A DNA stretch of 64,000 nucleotides from Nautilus pompilius (Eukaryota > Mollusca > Cephalopoda > Nautilida > Nautilidae): the NCBI GenBank assembly GCA_018389105.1, contig JACATO010000310.1, positions 1,970,501 through 2,034,500 on the forward strand, given 5' to 3'. Shown here in pieces: positions 1 to 11,900 of the stretch. The notes below the pieces were generated by a model. It saw only the letters and a list, made by a program, of their open reading frames with translations. It was not told where the DNA came from and did no database searches. The first letter of the stretch is position 1. Each line of letters starts with the position of its first letter. The translations under genes were made by a program, and so were the position numbers.

Positions 1-227
1 ATGGCTTACGCAATACCTCACAGTAAAACGAGATGTTTCTCACGATTTTCAACGGGTTTGCATTATCATTATCAGTAAATATTTTATAAAACGAATTCCA
101 TTTATGGACAGATTTTTACCAAAATTATTTGGTATTTATAGCCACAAGCCATTCTGAAACTTTATCCAGTTTATAGTTATGACCTTTAGTACTGGCAAAT
201 GTAGATAGCCAGAACATCTTTTAAGTC

Positions 228-280
<53 letters not shown>
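228..280. repeat. (AC)n microsatellite
   Basis: An AC dinucleotide run with a short CG-rich interruption near its left end. It lies about 120 bp upstream of the first transposon fossil. There is no sign of function. Confidence 0.97.
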
Positions 281-281
<1 letters not shown>

Positions 282-399
282 AGCTGCCAGCAGGATTAGA
301 AGCACACACACACAAAAAAGGTCCTTTATCTAATAGTAATAAAATGATTTTAAATGTGTGATTTGAGAGGGGACTTAGAGCCCTGGCGGAATCTACACT

Positions 400-925
400 T
401 TTCCAATGAGGCCCGGCTTCAGGAATTCATGTCTGGAGGTTGCACCGGGATTTAGGGGTCTAACGAAATCGTTCGAGCCCAATGTTATCAGCCCGAAAAT
501 AAGTATAGAGACGGGAGCGTCATTGTGTGGGCTGCAGCACTCCGGCAAGGTGGAAAGACAGAATTGGTATTCGTCGATAAATATCACAATTCTCCCGGGT
601 ACATTGCTACTTTTAAAGACAAGCTAAAAAGAGACCAAGAGTTTCGCTGCTCATATTCTTCAGGACGGAGATACTTCATACCAAAGCTGCTTAGCGGCTG
701 ATCAAGGCCACTACTTTCTTGTGTACCCCCCATAAGTTCCAATGAAAACTCTATCGAATATCCAGGGGTATTCTTCAGCTGAGAGCCGACTTCTCACGTA
801 CCGCAAATAAGGCAAAATTAAAGGAAGTTTTCGTAACCTTGAACGGGCCATGACACAAACTCTTGTCGATTCAACGCCTAACGGATTGTGGCCTGTAGCT
901 CGATCGGGCACTGACATAAAGAATT
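400..925 (+). mobile_element. Tc1/mariner (DD34E-type) transposase fossil, copy A
   Basis: A decayed transposase readable only by changing frame several times. In order along the + strand are FSNEARL near 400 (equivalent of the first catalytic FSDESRF, with Asp replaced by Asn), DGSVIVWAA near 510 (equivalent of GSVMVWGG) followed by GKTELVFVD, HILQDGDTSY near 652 (second catalytic Asp), NSIEYPG near 747 (equivalent of NPIEHLW, catalytic Glu), and TLVDSTPNGLW near 859 (equivalent of the C-terminal LVDSMPRRL). The second Asp and the Glu lie about 31 codons apart, close to the 34 of the DD34E group. In-frame stops follow the first and third motifs. The N-terminal DNA-binding half is not seen upstream, and I could not place terminal inverted repeats. 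Known function of the family: cut-and-paste DNA transposition into TA. This copy cannot encode an active enzyme. Confidence 0.85.
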
Positions 926-930
926 TTACT

Positions 931-3099
931 TTAATGTCTGTCTTTACTTTGTGTTTTCACAACGGACCGACATATTGTAATAACAGTAGATACCCTAATT
1001 ATTATGGCAGGAAACACTGTATTATTTTTTTTTTTTTAAAAAAAAACACAAACACTGAAACCTCGGCTCTGCTTAGTTATCTTCCGATGGCTGACAGAAG
1101 ATCTAACGATGGGTTTTAAATGATTAAGGGTGTCCAGGTGATTCACTTTAATCACACATATTTGTAAAGAAAAAAAATAAATTAAAAGGCTAAGAAGATT
1201 TATAAATTACGCTAGACAGAGTTCATCTTTAATGATTGACAAAGGAAGGACTGCGAAGCAGGAACCATAGGGTGCTTTTACCCATCCGCCACTACGGCTG
1301 GAAGTAAACGTGACGTAGAGACGGCGTCGATGCGAACTCCTGGGTTCTCTTTTGTCATCAAGTTCGCGAACTAAAGGTGAAGTATAGATGTATTTCGTTC
1401 CGGTGCCAGCAAAACGGAAAGTAGGCTTTCGGTGCGGAAGCCCCGTTTTTAATAGCCATTGGTATTAACGTACCTGGATCTGCCGACACGGTGAGATATC
1501 AGGTTATTAGAAATTGCTGATAACCGGCATCCATCTGACCTCTATTTTTTTGCGCGGAGGCTCGGTCTCAGTGAACGCAAATATGAGTCCTATTATAATT
1601 TTAATGGATCTAAGTTGGTAATCAATATTTGAACCGTTTTGCCGCAGCTGTTACCTGGCTGGCACTAAAGCCGAGGAAAGATGTTTATTTTGGTAAATTA
1701 TACCTGACGCTGCGTGTGTGCTTTTATATATATATATATAAGTTTATTTTAAATCTCTGCTTTCTATTTATTTCCCACAAAGAAACGCTGGGGTTCCTAT
1801 TTAATGTCCCCTCTAATCGATAAACCTTGTTTGAATCGTCAAGGATGCCATTCTCTGGCTTACTGCGGTGATACGTTTGAATTAGACTTCGTTTGGAGTC
1901 TCAACAGAGATGGCGAGGCACCTTCCCAAACCCCATTAGAACCGGTCCTGCTTAGCAGGTTGGCATGTCACTTCTTCGTCCGTCGGGTCTGTTCAAGCCG
2001 TGAATCAGTTTTTAGAGAACTCCATCTTCCCGACTGGATTGTCTTTCTTCTCCCATCTTTCCGAGCTCCCGGCACCGCCCGCTCAATTCGTGAACCCGGT
2101 TTCCTGTTGGTGTGTCTCCATCTTATGCCCTACTCGCGTTACTATCTAAAATGACAATGTACTACTTCCGCGCAGGCCAAGCATTTCCGGACCTGCGCTA
2201 ACAAGGTCTGAATTCTGACGTACACAAATCTTCGTACCTATCGATTTTTATCTATAAACTGGAGTTATATATATATATATAATATATATATATATATATT
2301 TTTTAAAAAAAAACAAAAAGCAAATTTCGGAAAAATATGTAGCAAAGTACGGTTACCTACAGTTCTGGGTTTTCCGAGGAATTTGCGATGGCTAAGCCTT
2401 TTATTGTTGGTTGCCTACACGAGATCGTGCGGTGAATATTTTGGTTATATTAGTGTTTTGAAGGTAAAGCTACCAAGAAGTCCACAACGGCCACGTTGAG
2501 TCCCCCCCCCTCCCCCAAATTTACGTCATATCCGTCTTCGTCAGCAACGTGTAGCATAGCACACAAAGCATTCCCATTTATATGCACTGCCTTCAACCAC
2601 GCATTTATTGATACGCACGAAAGTTTGTTAAAATTATTTTTATTCACGAATTAAACCGATACGTAATCGATACCTGAAGACTGGTGCTACAGCAGTTCAT
2701 AGATACGCTACGTACGAAGGTGCGAGCTTTGAATAAAAACCAACCGCAGATGTTACCAGCGATTGTTCTTTATCTCTGTGTTCTCGGTTTTCACAAACCG
2801 ACACCGGAGTTCAGCCATTCAAATTTTCCACGCAGTCCAATCGATACAACGTAACGTTTGTCCTTTACGTCAAATATATAAAGTTAGCGGAACCTGTTAC
2901 CATCGGAAAAGTGCATTTCAGATAAATTATCAATAAATGTTTTTTATGCTTTTTTAAAGAGTATTTTAAACTATGTTTGTTTTGTTTTTTTTCTTTTTTG
3001 GCTAGCTAAAAATGCAAAATCAAGAGTAACCTGCCTTCAGTTTTAAAGCCATAATCTAAATATACTATTCAAAATTTTACACACACGCGCACATGCACG
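931..3099. other. Non-coding stretch, no gene recognised
   Basis: Mixed AT-rich DNA with two (TA)n runs (about 1724-1740 and 2265-2300) and homopolymer A/T tracts. The longest open frame is 1804-2154 (+, about 116 codons). It has no recognisable domain and no convincing splice context, so I do not call it a gene. Confidence 0.6.
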
Positions 3100-3100
3100 C

Positions 3101-3133
<33 letters not shown>

Positions 3134-3179
3134 TGGAGAGAGAGAGAGATGGAGAGAGAGAGAGAGAGAGATGGAGATG

Positions 3180-3241
<62 letters not shown>
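3100..3241. repeat. (AG)n microsatellite with ATGG interruptions
   Basis: A purine-strand AG array about 140 bp long, interrupted by ATGGAGATGG-type units. The same interruption recurs in the other AG/CT arrays of this window (4706-4843, 18651-19703, 50242-50326), so these arrays share a variant composition. Ser-Leu ORFs on the opposite strand are repeat artefacts. Confidence 0.97.
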
Positions 3242-3572
3242 GTAATATTGTTGCTTGATAAAATAGCCTTTGGGCTTTGGGTTTGACATGAAAAGAGCTA
3301 GATCTAAGTCATTCATATGAATTTCAATTGTACCTTACATTAACCCTTAGACTCTGAACAAACAAAATTTTCATTAACAAATATTTGAATTAGTAACAGA
3401 AATTTTAAAAATATTTAGTTACTTTTTTTTTACATCTTTAAAGCTATGAGTTACTTTGGGAATTATATTGTGCGCAAACATCTATAAATAAGAATTTTAG
3501 GAGAAATTTCATCAGCACTATTGCAGTAGGCATTAGAAGTTGTCGACTCATGGTTGTAAACTTTAACGCAGG

Positions 3573-3678
3573 AAACACGTGACAGACAACACCTACTGAC
3601 GTCACGTGTGTTTTCGATCTACAGTATCGTATGATTTCTAAGCGACGTAAAATACACTCTCGTTTACGGATATAAAAT
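3573..3678 (+). promoter_or_regulatory. Promoter-like module: paired E-boxes, CRE, TATA box
   Basis: Two CACGTG E-boxes (3576-3581 and 3603-3608) lie in a perfect 9-bp inverted repeat, ACACGTGAC at 3575-3583 and GTCACGTGT at 3601-3609. A full CRE TGACGTCA (3597-3604) overlaps the second E-box. TATAAAAT follows at 3671-3678, 74 bp after the CRE. Family knowledge: CREB/ATF factors bind TGACGTCA, bHLH-Zip factors (USF, MITF, MYC type) bind CACGTG, and a CRE 70-100 bp upstream of a TATA box is a common arrangement in animal promoters. Downstream, an ATG at 3778 opens a 40-codon frame that reaches a GTTAGT donor-like site at 3896. That frame is not recognised. The motifs are certain; promoter activity is inferred. 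Confidence 0.4.
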
Positions 3679-4705
3679 CGCGTTCGATGTACTCAGCATC
3701 ATAAATTATTCAGTTGCAGTTCATAAATACAACATGTGACGAGAAATTTAAATAAACAGACCAGTTGGAAAAAAAAAATGGTGCCAGGCAGGTTGAATTT
3801 GCTGCAAATTGTTGTACTTTCCCAGTCAGCCATCAGTCGACGCCAACAACAGACCCAGAAAGGGTCGCTACCGTTGCTAAGGCCCTACCGAGCAGGTTAG
3901 TAGCCACCGGTGCCGAGATCCAGCAGTGCTGGCTGGCACTCGGAAGAACTCGCTTCAGACCCGGAAGGGGCATTACCGTTGCTAAGAGTTATTCAGCTTG
4001 ACACTACGGTGACGGAACAGTGCGTGTGCGTGACGTGGGATGGCTGCCAGAAATCCCCTGAGACACCGATAACCACCTTCCTGCCTCCTTATCTATCTAT
4101 ATCAGTCATCAGGGTGGTGACGTCAGGCAGCACGTGATTAGCGTCTTCGTTTGCGATCTTTAGGGTCATTAACGTTGGTACACTGTACCAGGCAGCGCAT
4201 GCTCTTGCATCGTTCACCCACTGAATATCTCTGAGATGGTATATGTAGAAATCTGGAATCTCTACAGAACCTCCACGAATCTATGAATGGCCCTGACCCA
4301 GAAATGGTAGCAGCAGCAGTTTGGACGATCTGACACCTTAATTCATGTGCAAGTTGCTAAGGCAGCTGCGCACAATACTGATTATTCATTCAGTCATTAT
4401 GTGATTTTTATTCCGTGCTTCGCCAGCACAGTTCTTGAGTTTGCGGCACAACTCGGTATTCAGAGTTTGGATCATCGCATGAGAATACTTATCCTGTTTC
4501 CCTGTTTTCCGCACTGCACAGAATGACGGCTACTTCACGCCAGGCTTATCCGGATGTGTGAGAAACAACAGGAAATGGTAAGTCAGGGTACAGCAGTGAT
4601 GAACCGTAGTAGACGTCTTGCCAAGCGATTTGGTAAGGTCCAGTTAACAACTGTGAGTGCAGAAGAGCCAGCTGTGCTGAATGGATAAGCTCTGACTGCT
4701 TAAAA

Positions 4706-4843
4706 CTCTCTCTCTCTCTCTCTCTCTCTCCATCTCTCTCTCTCTCCATCTCTCTCTCTCTCTCTCTCCATCTCTCTCTCTCTCCATCTCTCTCTCTCTC
4801 TCTCCATCTCTCTCTCTCTCCATCTCTCTCTCTCTCTCTCTCC
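4706..4843. repeat. (CT)n microsatellite with CCAT interruptions
   Basis: A pyrimidine-strand CT array regularly interrupted by CCATCT. It is the mirror-strand counterpart of the AG array at 3100-3241. It generates a spurious Arg-Glu-rich minus-strand ORF (4546-5055). Confidence 0.97.
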
Positions 4844-5805
4844 AAAACTTCCTTCTGGACTCTGCTAATCAGATCAGTTATTAAGCTATACCTCATATGA
4901 AGAGAATTTGTCATACGTGATAAAGGCAGCCTGACCAGCGCAGTCTCAAAAGATTTGGATGCAAATAAACAGAGAAACTTATTACAGCTAACAAAAAAAA
5001 AAAAAATTATACTGTCGAATACAACAGGAATGTAAAACTGCTTTTTGTCATACATAAATTATAGGCCTTCTATTTAGCTTTTTTTGGCGGGCTCTGATCT
5101 GATAAAACGAATACGTCCATCAATTATAAACCGACAAAACTACAATGGGGCCAAACTACTGATTACGCAAAGTAGTCTCGCTTACTTTGTTCAAGCGTAA
5201 CCATAACAAGATCATTAGCGTTCAAGCATTTGCTTAGCGTCATATGTAGCATTTACGCTTTTCCTTTGTTAAAATAATACAGCTTAATTATACTACATCA
5301 CCGCACAAAGTTACTACAGTAGCGTTTAGTACAGAGACCCTGTGAATAAGAAAATGCAGTTTAATCGGCTTCTTATTATCTTTTAAGGACACGAATACTC
5401 AATATTTGCTTAAAACCTAAGGGGATGCGTAATTTTGGCTGCCTCTGTAGTTTTTGTTTGCGGCACCAAGTGCTAGTCTCTTTGATTCAGATTTGGTTAA
5501 CTCTTTTGTTATAGTAGAACACGGCCTCCAAACACTTGGCGCTCGGCTCGCTCTTCGTATAGGAATTCCAACCGACCGCCTTTCAGTTTTAAAATACATT
5601 TTTTTTCTACATTTTATCGACTGAATTCAAACTCCCGAACTGTCTGAGCGCGACGGCAGCAAATACAACAGGTGAGGCCTGAGAGGCACTCATCCGGCTC
5701 AGTGCTGGGTGGAGCGCGGAGTATTACTTAGCGAGGGAAACAACAGCTGCTGTTTTAAATGACAACTTTTTAAAAAGATTAATAATTCGTGAAAAAGCCC
5801 TCCAT

Positions 5806-5970
5806 TTCTCTCTCTGTGTACTGACGTAATATATCTCTCTGTGTACTGACGTAATCTCTCTCTGTACTGACGTAATATCTCTCTCTGTGTGTACTGACGT
5901 CATCTCTCTGTGTACTGACGTAATCTCTCTCTGTACTGACGTAATATCTCTCTCTCTATGTACTGATGTC
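5806..5970. repeat. CT-rich tandem repeat carrying TGACGTAA/TGACGTCA units
   Basis: Seven units alternate a CTCTCTGTGTAC-type segment with TGACGTAAT. One unit has the full palindrome TGACGTCA (5895-5902) and the last has TGATGTCA. Unit length varies around 20-27 bp. The reverse-strand consensus matches the unit-edge sequence at 12707-12722 and 41702-41717. Confidence 0.9.
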
Positions 5971-6651
5971 AGGGAAAATTACGTCCATCCTTTCTACATT
6001 TTTATTATTATTATTATTATAATATATTTTTTTAAAATTTAGCCTTTCATTCAACGCCACGGTTATTCCTTCTGTAAACTGGCCAGGCCTTGAGTAATGA
6101 GTCGAGGCAAGGCGCTTCAGTTTCAGCAAGCATGGTCGGTGAGGGGACATTGAGAGGAAAGGAAATCCGTGAATGGGTTCTCCAATACGAACGTCGTCGC
6201 TTACGTTCTCACTAAGTCCACGCAGCACGCGGTGTGGGGAAATCACCCGAACCACGCCGCCACCTGGCGAGAGTTTCTATTTACGCCACGTGAACTCAGA
6301 GACGCCAGCCAGCCAACTCATTCTCCGAGGTGATGACTAAGAGAACGAATTGATTCCTTACTCGTTCTCACTACATTTTGCACCTCGCACATTGTTACGA
6401 GTTTTTGTCTCTCCGCTTTCACTTACTTATTTCCTTATTCTAGTCGTACGAATGCCAAATTAAAGAAAAATAACAACAACACAGAGGACCGGTGTATTAC
6501 AGGTACCAACCTCTAGGCCATAGATACGCTCGCATTTAAAGTAAACTGTCATTGCAAGGGAGCAGATGATATCGCGTGTCGAATACCTTAGAAAATAGCA
6601 AACTGTGCAGAAATTGTAGCGATAATAGAAAATGCAAGTTTCTTAATTATA

Positions 6652-6827
6652 ATTGGCTAAAGGGTCTAGAAAATGTTACGCCGTTAAAGGGCCTGACGTC
6701 AGTTCCGGGGGAACTTTCTAGAAGGCGTGACGTCACAGCGGAAATGGCAGCCGGGAGTAAACTGAATTAAAATATTAAAACAATAGAATTTACCGAACAG
6801 CCGGTGACTGGCTGTGTTTTATAAAGA
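6652..6827 (+). promoter_or_regulatory. Promoter-like module: CCAAT, CRE, heat-shock element, CRE, TATA
   Basis: In order: ATTGG, an inverted CCAAT box (6652-6656); CRE TGACGTCA (6694-6701); a perfect three-unit heat-shock element GAAnnTTCnnGAA (6711-6723); a second CRE (6728-6735) followed by CGGAAATGGC, which resembles overlapping ETS and YY1 half-sites; and TATAAAGA (6820-6827). Family knowledge: HSF trimers bind alternating GAA/TTC pentamers with exactly this spacing, and CREB/ATF dimers bind TGACGTCA. The whole group spans less than 180 bp on one strand, as in an inducible promoter. No recognisable ORF follows within several hundred bases; the next identifiable thing is the transposon fossil at 7190-7925 on the other strand. 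Role inferred. Confidence 0.4.
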
Positions 6828-7189
6828 GCGTGTTCGGTTGTTTGTCGAGAGACAGCAAACAGGAAGTAAAGAGTTTGGACAGATTGCGTGCGTGAGCTAG
6901 AATTAAGCTGGAGTTAGACACAGTGATCTGCTATAATAATTTGGACACCCGTTTTCATTATGCGACATTGTGTTGTGAGAAAAGAAAGGAAAATAAAACG
7001 GAAAATGGAGACGAGCATCGGGGAAACCTTTTACTATTTATAGTTTAGTCGGGCCACCTTTTTTTTTCACCGTACAAGGATCTCGTCTATCCTATTTCGC
7101 GTCGAATCAGAAAGATTTAGGGTCTGGTCTCGTTTCTGCCATATTCGCGTGAGAACTTCCATTAACTGCACTGTGTTAGCGAGGCGTGG

Positions 7190-7925
7190 GAGGGTTACTC
7201 CCAGCTCTCTCAGCCTTTTTGATTAGCTGGATTTATATCAAGGCTTTGAAAGTATCCAGGAAAAAATTTCAGCGCCAGATTCCTCTTTCAGATTGTGGTC
7301 ACACGAGAAGTGTAGTATGTGGCGCCATCTTCCTGAAGGATATGGGCGTCACATCTCAGTACGCGTCACTGCTTTTGCAAACAGTGATGCACCCAAGCAT
7401 AACTGCGACATCCTTCGACAAACACCGATTTTGTGTTTTTTTTCCGCCTTGCCAGAGTACGACCCACACCATGAGGCTGCTGTCTTCTTCATACCTACTT
7501 GTGAGCTGAAAAACATTGGGTTTGAAGGAATTCCTAAAACCCAAATGCCACAAATGGGACTAAGAGAAGAGTACATCCCGCCATTAATCCATGGTGAGAC
7601 CGGTTATTCTTTCGGACCGTTTTATTACTATTGGAATAGTCGGTGGCGATGACGCTGTAACATTCTATAGCTCAGTTATATCGTAAGGGTGATGCGAACA
7701 AGAAAACCCTGATGGTGAGTGCAGATGTAGCGAGTGGTGGCAGCGCTGTGTGTTCTGGTCGTGGTGCCACTGTTGAAAGCCTCCGAGATCGTTTCGCTGC
7801 GGAAGTACCATTTGTATCGACAAACATCGCGTCTAGAAGAAAGGTCAAGATCTTCGGCAATTTCGTCTGCCACTTTTTGAAGGTCTATAAGACGACCTCT
7901 TGGACATAGTGCTAGTTCACTGCCG
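7190..7925 (-). mobile_element. Tc1/mariner-type transposase fossil, copy B
   Basis: Read on the minus strand from high to low coordinates. An N-terminal helix-turn-helix start, LALCPRGRLIDL...VADEIAEDLDLSS, lies near 7920-7835 (compare the usual RGRIIGL...REIARRL). VLFS-stop-SHLW near 7580 is at the place of FSDESHL, so the first catalytic Asp is lost. SLMVWVVLWQGGKKT near 7480 equals SVMVWGGI. HILQEDGATYYTSRVTT near 7347-7295 contains the second catalytic Asp. A degraded FPGYFQSLDI stretch follows and resembles the FPGR...GDI...WP segment of mariner-like enzymes. Several frame changes and stops are present. The catalytic block is very close to that of copy A (HILQDGDTSY), so the two are probably related families. 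No terminal repeats were found. Inactive. Confidence 0.82.
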
Positions 7926-8763
7926 TTTATCGGTCCGCTTACAGGTCCACTACATACGTAATTGCCTCTAAATATTTCGATTTTAGTCGTATACATCCAC
8001 GTATAATGACAACCAAATTAATATATAGGATCGCTGTATCAAAGGTGTTTCGGGTGCATTGGGAAAGTTAGCAGAAAATGGATCGGCTTTAATCCAGAGA
8101 TCTTGTTCCGGCCGAAATATCCCGAACAAGCACAATCTTGGTTGCTGATTATTATCAATCTGTAGCGTTACAAGGGATGCTTGGCCGGGCTCAGTCTATA
8201 TGGAAGAGCAAAAAAAAATTATTTTTTAAAAATTTAAATAGACAAAATTACGGGAGAGTTTAATTGTTTACTGAGAGCTCTGCAGCTGTCTGCTGTGAAT
8301 CCACTGTCTAGCCAGTCCCCTGGAGCGCTCGCTCAGGAGTTATCTTAGTACTTATGCTAAGTCTAGCAGACTCCGCAAGGCCAAGCTGGGCAACTACAAC
8401 CCCATCACGCTTCCGGTTGCTCAAACTGGGTGGCGGACCCCATCAGCTATCAACAACAGGGGTGGGCTATGTTCTGTCTGACTTCGGCTGCCAGCCGGGA
8501 GATATCTATAAACAGATCGGCAGATTTACAACGCAACGAAAACATAGCAACATGTAAATATGCGCAATTCAGGGATTTATACGAGCCCCCAATGGTTAAA
8601 CATTTAGAATACGTTAACAATAAAATCACCTTTACTTTCTCCTGATCTGAATTTCAAATTATTGCTCAAATATAATCCGGAAAATGGCGCGTCTACGTAA
8701 AGTCTGCTTTGCTACTTTGTCTTATCGGTTGCATATCTTTCCTGTAGAATCTCTTAAGGTTTC

Positions 8764-8975
8764 TTGAATATTCTAACGTGCCCGTGGGGTCCCTTTTATT
8801 TTATGTTACTTAACATGCTCGTAGGGTCTCTGATCCTTTCGTGAATATTCGAACGTGCCAGTGAGATCCCTTTTAGCCCGTGAAAAACGTAACCTGTCCG
8901 TATCATCTCCGATTGCCCCGTGATTGCGTAAATATTTTAAAGTACCCGTGGCAATCCATTTAGTCTTATTTAAAC
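8764..8975. repeat. Degenerate ~40-bp tandem repeat
   Basis: Five diverged units share the core AACGTGCCCGTGGGGTCCC. Unit cores begin near 8775, 8812, 8852, 8891 and 8939, giving spacings of 37, 40, 39 and 48 bp. Alternate units also share GAATATTC just upstream, which hints at an older dimer. High divergence suggests an old array. Confidence 0.7.
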
Positions 8976-8999
8976 TAAATAACTTATCAGACGAAGAAG

Positions 9000-11900
9000 T
9001 TACTCGCCTCATGGGCACTGAAGAACAGCCATGGGATCATCGGACAAGCTATTGCATTTTCATTTAAGCCCTGGGATTTGTACCTACCTTCAGTCACGGG
9101 AGAAGGGCGGGTAACCCGTGCGTTGCACTTCTACTATTTTTTTTTTACCTTTGTGTAAAGAGGCTTAAACGTAAATCTGAAAACAAACGAACAAGTCCAT
9201 TTCTTCATCATTCCCAGTTCGCTTTCTTCTTCAACTGCTGTGGCTGTGAAAGTAGCTGTTTATCTGCTCCTAAAGTGAGAAACTCTTCAGAAGTTTTACT
9301 CTTTTTTTTACCAGGGGAGGGGGCGTTGATAGGCACACCCCCACCAACGTCATCAGACGTTGCCGGCGCGATACCTCGAGGTCAGGGATGCGGACTGGCC
9401 CGGAACGTTATTAACTGAAGTGTGACACTGTTCGTGGAGTCATAACGAGGCTTCTTTTTGCCGGTTCATTAGCTGAAGTTGTTGAGATTTTCCCTAATAA
9501 TACCAAACAACAACAACAATAATAATAAATAAATAAATACATAGTTTCGAAGGAACTAAATGGAGCAAAATAAGAAAAAAAATATCTAAAGAAGCAGAGA
9601 GGAGAATTTAACTGATCTAAATAACAACAAAACTTAAGTTTGGAGATCGTCCCCAGTCTCCGAAAAATTCGCCATTTTGTAACGCAATTCTAAAAAGAAT
9701 GGAATCGTACAATGAAGCAGCGCGCCATCTGTCGTTCACGCGCTTTGACTAAAATTTGCGTTGGAGCACAAATTACCAGCGGAGCCAAGAACATGGTCTT
9801 AGGCTTATTTACAGAGTTATTAAATAGCGATCCCATGATCACGAAAGGTGCATATAGGATTGACTAAGACAACTTTTAAGTAACTACACACCTATGCACC
9901 GGGCTTCCGCCAGATTTCATTGTCGTCTGCCACGCTATGGTTTCCGCCGACCACTCTTTTCCGGTATGTCTCTCGTTCGAGACAGCCTGAACCAAGCGCC
10001 TAAACGGTGGGTGTGTTTGTAACCTGCCGTTGCTGCTGGCGGATGACTACGGAAGCAAAAGAAGAAAAAAAGCTGTGGGAGCACTCTTTGCGATATCGCT
10101 AAAGCACCTTAGCCCGTAGTGCTCTAGATGTCCGCTAGGAGGCTTTGACAATCATGTGCCACGTTGGTACCGGCACTTTCGACTTCGGCAGGACAATTCT
10201 TCCTGGGGTTTGCCTCTTCTTTTTTTTTTTTTTTTCCGGCAAACCGAGAACTCGAGTTGTTGACAATCTCCGGACTACCGCCCCGCCCTGGTAATCAGAC
10301 ACAAAAGTGGGAGTTCTGTCGACGGTGCTACTCTACGTTCGTTCTACTTTAGGCCGGCTTCTGTTTAGAAAAGCGCAGAACCGCTGTAGATCGGTTAACA
10401 GTGTTCACCAACGCAGGCCGCGTGATTCACCAGTGTCTGGATTTGACCCAGGGATCTCGCTCGCTTCGCAGATCCCCGTGGATCTTCCCCGAGCACCGCC
10501 GTCTTCTCTTCCCTTTAACCAAAATAGTTCTAGAAATTTGTGACAGTGCATCGGATGCATTCGTGGCACTGCGTCTGTTCGCCTGCAGCTAATTTATACT
10601 TTCCTTTTCCCATTCTTTTCCTATCTTTTATGATGGCGGAGTAACACGATATGGCCTGTTTCAATAAATTGTTTGGTGCTGCCATCTAACGGGCCTGGTC
10701 AAGAAGGCTCAGTTGCCAGAATCCGTGGTTAGAACTAAAATGCGAGTTATCTCCCGTGTTTGCGTGCCGCTGATCTGAAAGTGGAAATAAGTAAACCTTA
10801 CACCGCGTGACAGTGACTATTATTGGGGAAGTCTCACCGTAGGAGAGATTAGGCTTTAGTCGTAGTTTAATCTTAATACAAATAAGTGAGTAAATAAATA
10901 AAGACTACTGATGTCGTGCAGTTTCGTTTGAATGTGTCCTTGGGACCAATCTAAAGTTCCACACCCGATCTGACTCTTAAACCAAAGAAACTGTCTTAGA
11001 AACAACAGAAATATTGTAAGGGATTTGGATTCGGTTCTGTCTGCCGTCTGCTAATTCCCATCTGTCTGTGCTTGCAATTTCTATGGAAACGGCCGTACTG
11101 AGTGCAATGCAGTGGCTTTGATTACTTTCAGTTTGACATCTGTAATGAACGCAGTTTCTCGGAGCCGAGCGACCAGACACGAATAGTGACGAGTTCCTCC
11201 GTCTCGCGCTGCTACCGGCGCTGAAGTCCGCTCCGTGGTCGACTGGGGAAATTTTGCTCCGCCTGGCGACGGCCGATCGTCGCGGCTCGCGTCTGTCTCG
11301 CGATAATCAATTGATATCCCAGTCGTAAACGTGGGTGGGTGGGGGGGGGAGAGGGAGTCGATACCTCTCGATGCGCACTAAAACTGTCGCGTAACGTTAA
11401 GGACACTGCGATCGTTTGTAGTGTCGGAATAACGCCGTGTGAAAGAAATCTACATCCGCTTCCGGTCGCCAGAGGTTTTTGAGAGAGGCACTTAAAGGTT
11501 AACAGGTAAGAAAGACGGGAAAGGAGATCTCCTTCCTGTCTGGCTGCGTCCTGTCGCCAGTCGATCGTGACGTTACTACAGGTGGGGCAGCGGCTGCTGA
11601 AGCCGCGACCACGTGACGGTTTAGATCAGCTCAGCACTAAAGAAAGGAAGCATTTACCTTTCCTGCAGACCGTTCAGTAAAAAGTGCGAATAAACCTTTT
11701 ATCCGTTTACTTATTCGGGGCGGCGGATGAGAGCAGATCCTGGTCGAAGCGATAACGTTTACCGTCGAATATTAAAACCACTTTCGATATTGTGCCTGCC
11801 GTCCATCAAGGCAAAGGGAATAACGAAGGGGAGAGGGTTAAAACTCCTGGGGGGGAGAAGGTCAGAAAAGAAGGAGCAAGCAACTATACGCCCCCCCCCC

